From the NCBI RefSeq assembly GCF_002967765.1, contig NZ_PUHY01000012.1, positions 992,001-1,056,000 of the forward strand: DNA of 64,000 bases, read 5' to 3'. The DNA is from Blastopirellula marina (GTDB lineage: Bacteria > Planctomycetota > Planctomycetia > Pirellulales > Pirellulaceae). A model generated the notes under the pieces. That model was given only the letters and a program-made list of their open reading frames with translations, had not been told where the DNA came from and made no database searches. Below, in pieces: positions 61,882 through 64,000 of this stretch; position 1 is the stretch's first letter; every line of letters starts with the position of its first letter. Both the position numbers and the translations under genes were made by a program.

Positions 61882-62871
61882 ATGTCGTTACCGTTGTTCC
61901 AGCGACCGCGACTTGGTTTCACGCTGGTTGAACTGCTGGTGGTGATCGCGATCATTGGAGGTTTGATCGCCATTCTTCTGCCGGCCGTCCAGCAAGCTCG
62001 TGAGGCTGCTCGGAGGATGCAGTGCCAGAACAACCTCAAGCAGATTAGCCTGGCCACGCATCTTTACAACGACACTTATCGTGCTTTGCCGATGGGTGGG
62101 TACGGCGGAGGTTTGTTTAGCTCCGCCATGGAGAACCTTCCCAACGCGATCAAGTATCGTCAGGTCAGCTGGGGGACGGCGCTGCTTCCGTACGTCGAGC
62201 AGAACGCGTTGTACGATCAGTTCGATTCAAGCTTCTGGTATACCCAGGCCCCGAATCAGCAGATCTCGCAGACCAAACTGTCGGTCTTTGTGTGCCCGTC
62301 GAACCCCAGCGGTGATCAGCTAAAGCCAAACGGGGATATTCCCACTTCAACAATCCTTTATGGCCGCAGCGACTATGGTGGAAACAACGGAGAACGTAGT
62401 CTCCGCTGTAAGCCGGAGTCGGCCACCGGGGCATGCCAAAACAACTACGGAAACTCCGATTCTGGTCCGCGTGGCCCGGTTCAAGTGAGTCTGGCCGGAC
62501 GGCCGAACATTGCCATGCGAAACATTACCGATGGAACATCGAATACGATTTGGGCTGGCGAAGCACCCAACGCGCAGCATGGCTTGTGGGCTGGGCATAA
62601 GAATCTGTTCGATCAAAGTGCACCGGTCAACGCAAGAATCGGCGACAAAGAGCCTTGGCGAGATGCCGTCTGGCAATCATGCACGACCGCATTCGGAGAA
62701 GTCGGCACCATGAAGTGCGACTACGGCCAAGAGTTTCACAGCTACCACCCCGGCGGATGCCTCTTCGCTTTCATGGACGGCCACGGAGTCTTCCTCTCCG
62801 AGACGCTCGATCACAAGGTCTTCTGTGCCTTATTGAGTTACAAGGGAGGTGAAGTGGTCACGGACTTTTGA
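61882..62871 (+). CDS. DUF1559 pseudopilin-like protein, third copy
   Basis: A 329-residue protein with leader MSLPLFQRPRLG and mature start [20 protein letters not shown], then [20 protein letters not shown]. The C-terminal motif is YHPGGCLFAFMDGHGVFL (His and Asp-Gly conserved). The ATG at 61882 is used; a TTG at 61861 is in frame. It lies 85 bases downstream of the DUF4465 gene with only a short perfect 8-bp stem (TTCTCGCC/GGCGAGAA) and no T-run between, so it could be under the same cobalamin control. Confidence 0.9.
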   Translation: MSLPLFQRPRLGFTLVELLVVIAIIGGLIAILLPAVQQAREAARRMQCQNNLKQISLATHLYNDTYRALPMGGYGGGLFSSAMENLPNAIKYRQVSWGTALLPYVEQNALYDQFDSSFWYTQAPNQQISQTKLSVFVCPSNPSGDQLKPNGDIPTSTILYGRSDYGGNNGERSLRCKPESATGACQNNYGNSDSGPRGPVQVSLAGRPNIAMRNITDGTSNTIWAGEAPNAQHGLWAGHKNLFDQSAPVNARIGDKEPWRDAVWQSCTTAFGEVGTMKCDYGQEFHSYHPGGCLFAFMDGHGVFLSETLDHKVFCALLSYKGGEVVTDF

Positions 62872-62892
62872 TGGCTCGAGTTGATGTTCGCA

Positions 62893-63090
62893 TCAATCGG
62901 TCTTTCTCAGCGGTATCTCTAGCCCAGCTTCGGCCACTTCCATGATAGGCGTGGAGTCGTCGAGCGTCTTATCTGTGACTATATCGCGGGCAATATACTT
63001 CAGATGCCGTCGCGCGAAAAAAGTCTAAGCTAGGAAGCCGGCGAAGAGAACGACAGCGATCAAGTTCAGCGCGAGTATTGCTTTATACAT
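62893..63090 (-). pseudogene. Small membrane protein gene interrupted by an in-frame amber codon
   Basis: From ATG at 63090 the frame gives 21 residues with a membrane helix (YKAILALNLIAVVLFAGFLA), a TAG at 63025-63027, and then 43 more codons in the same frame with protein-like sequence (FFARRHLKYIARDIVTDKTL and DDSTPIMEVAEAGLEI) to TGA. The second part joins naturally to the helix, as if the two had been one protein of about 65 residues or the start of a longer one. Either the gene is broken, the base call is wrong, or the stop is read through. I do not recognise the family. Confidence 0.5.
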
Positions 63091-63292
63091 GGTTCAGCTT
63101 GGGTTGCCATTACAGGCTTTGGTCAACAGAAGTTACCTTCTTCGGGACTTTTCCCGCATGATTGAGAAACGGACGGTGTGTTTCTCGATAGCAAGCGGGA
63201 CAATTGAACTACAAAGATCACGCCCTCCTTACGCATCTTGAAAGGCGGTCCTCACAACGATCAGCCAAGTATCGGGCAAGACAACGTCTAAG
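63091..63292. other. Gap without supported gene
   Basis: About 200 bases on the left of the lipoprotein gene end. No ORF with a ribosome site or recognisable motif is seen. Confidence 0.35.
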
Positions 63293-63685
63293 TTATGCCC
63301 CGCCGCGTGGAGTGACGCGATCACCTTTTGACGGCTGATCACTTCGAATCCCAGTCAGCGTCAATCCAACCTGCTGGCCTTTTGAGGCTTGTTTTAGATC
63401 ACCTTGTTGGATCGATTCGATATTGTCAACGTCGACATCGACTGGCCCTGCAGATGTATGTACCACGAGCTTATCTCCTACGCGCACAGTACCATCGGTT
63501 ATCGTCCCCACCAAGATTACACGATCGACAGGCGGCTGGATATAGAACACCTCTTCGACGGTGAATTGCATCTTCCGTACCGTTGCTGTCGGTGCCGCCG
63601 CAGGACTTGTTGCGGGCGTTGTCGCATCACATCCGCAAAACGAAGTGCCGATGAGTAGGACGATTGTTGTTCGTAGAAAGGACAT
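63293..63685 (-). CDS. Lipoprotein with EF-Tu domain-2-like barrel
   Basis: A 130-residue predicted lipoprotein (signal peptide ending in FCGCD, lipid Cys near residue 20), an Ala/Pro/Thr-rich linker, then a small beta-barrel: VEEVFYIQPPVDRVILVGTI, VRVGDKLVVHTSAG and ASKGQQVGLTLTGI. This pattern (V-TG-I-DG-VRVGD and KGQQVGL-L) is that of domain 2 of translation GTPases. Without a GTPase domain, it is probably a re-used barrel fold. ATG at 63685 is used; the frame starts at 63700. Function unknown. Confidence 0.72.
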   Translation of the reverse strand: MSFLRTTIVLLIGTSFCGCDATTPATSPAAAPTATVRKMQFTVEEVFYIQPPVDRVILVGTITDGTVRVGDKLVVHTSAGPVDVDVDNIESIQQGDLKQASKGQQVGLTLTGIRSDQPSKGDRVTPRGGA

Positions 63686-63778
63686 AACGTTACGGATCAC
63701 ACGGCTGCGGCGAACGATTCACCACTCCAAAAACCACCACTCCGCGGCTCGCCGTGCATCCGATCGTTACCCGCGTTC

Positions 63779-64000
63779 TTATCCGTCGCGATCGGAGCAT
63801 GCAATATCAGCCGCGTCAATTAAATCACGTTCATTGTCGAGCACATATTTGACGTAGTCAAAAAATGAAGGGAATACGATGTCCCCTGCAATATCGTCAG
63901 GCACGAATTCCCAACCAGTGATGTAAACGGAATGTGTGTTGGTGTCAGGGATAACTGTCGTGTCAAGTAGCACCACACCGCCGTCGTGGTGGTCATAAAG
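63779..64000 (-). CDS. SUKH/SMI1-KNR4-like protein, C-terminal part (runs off the window)
   Basis: The last 73 codons of a gene that continues beyond base 64000. LYDHHDGGVVLLDTTVIPDT, WEFVPDDIAGDIVFPSFFDY and VKYVLDNE resemble the C-terminal part of SMI1/KNR4 (SUKH) immunity-type proteins, where an Asp/Glu-rich strand pair is followed by SFxxFL. A GTG at 63976 is not the true start. With only the tail available, assignment is tentative; together with the Imm17-like gene it hints at toxin-immunity genes here. Confidence 0.45.
   Translation of the reverse strand, partial: LYDHHDGGVVLLDTTVIPDTNTHSVYITGWEFVPDDIAGDIVFPSFFDYVKYVLDNERDLIDAADIACSDRDG

Overview
The window looks like a chromosomal segment of a planctomycete, most likely a member of the Pirellulales (Blastopirellula, Bremerella or Rhodopirellula type). 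The evidence is the gene content: three DUF1559 pseudopilin-like proteins, a DUF1501 protein, FG-GAP/ASPIC and DUF1570 proteins, a YTV-type repeat protein, a PEP-CTERM protein, an ECF sigma factor next to a transmembrane Ser/Thr kinase, and a BatA/DUF58/MoxR operon beside a DUF4159 protein. I saw no rRNA, insertion sequence, prophage or CRISPR array. One tRNA (His) is present.

Layout. 1-6.7 kb holds housekeeping genes: the 5' part of uvrA, then a dGTPase, a PIN-TRAM membrane protein, rsfS, argS and an orphan DNA methyltransferase. 6.7-13.8 kb carries a sialidase-like protein, gap with its terminator, a dicarboxylate-type symporter with an extra coiled coil, a short GspE-type ATPase and uppP. 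13.9-20.1 kb is a signalling block: a giant protein with an anti-sigma-like N-terminus and macroglobulin-like domains behind an ECF sigma factor, and divergently a second sigma factor with a Ser/Thr kinase. 20.1-31 kb holds hemP with an operator-like promoter, a DUF695-type gene, the four-gene VWA/DUF58/MoxR operon and a divergent gene with two DUF4159 copies. 31-38.2 kb has two cassettes made of a DUF1559 protein plus a small lipoprotein, the first continuing into FG-GAP and TPR genes. 38.2-44.6 kb has a MOSC protein, a strongly structured candidate ncRNA, rlmN, small exported proteins and a DUF1501 protein. 44.6-49.7 kb contains the lutABC lactate-utilisation operon and a degenerate histidine kinase. 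49.9-60.2 kb has the repeat-rich secreted protein, tRNA-His, a creatininase-family protein, a DUF1570-LRR protein, several unknown genes including an Imm17-like one, pyroglutamyl peptidase and a parallel beta-helix protein. 60.4-64 kb has a cobalamin riboswitch in front of a DUF4465/PEP-CTERM gene and a third DUF1559 gene, an apparently stop-interrupted gene, a lipoprotein with a translation-factor-like barrel, and the end of a SUKH-like gene.

The most notable observations are the cobalamin riboswitch with a well-placed promoter controlling an exported DUF4465 protein, which suggests a planctomycete B12-capture surface protein; the multi-hairpin, terminator-ended RNA candidate at about 39.4-39.6 kb; the palindrome lying over the -35 box of hemP; and the small gene at 62.9-63.1 kb broken by one in-frame amber codon. 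Family assignments come from reading the protein sequences and remembered family signatures; no database search was run.
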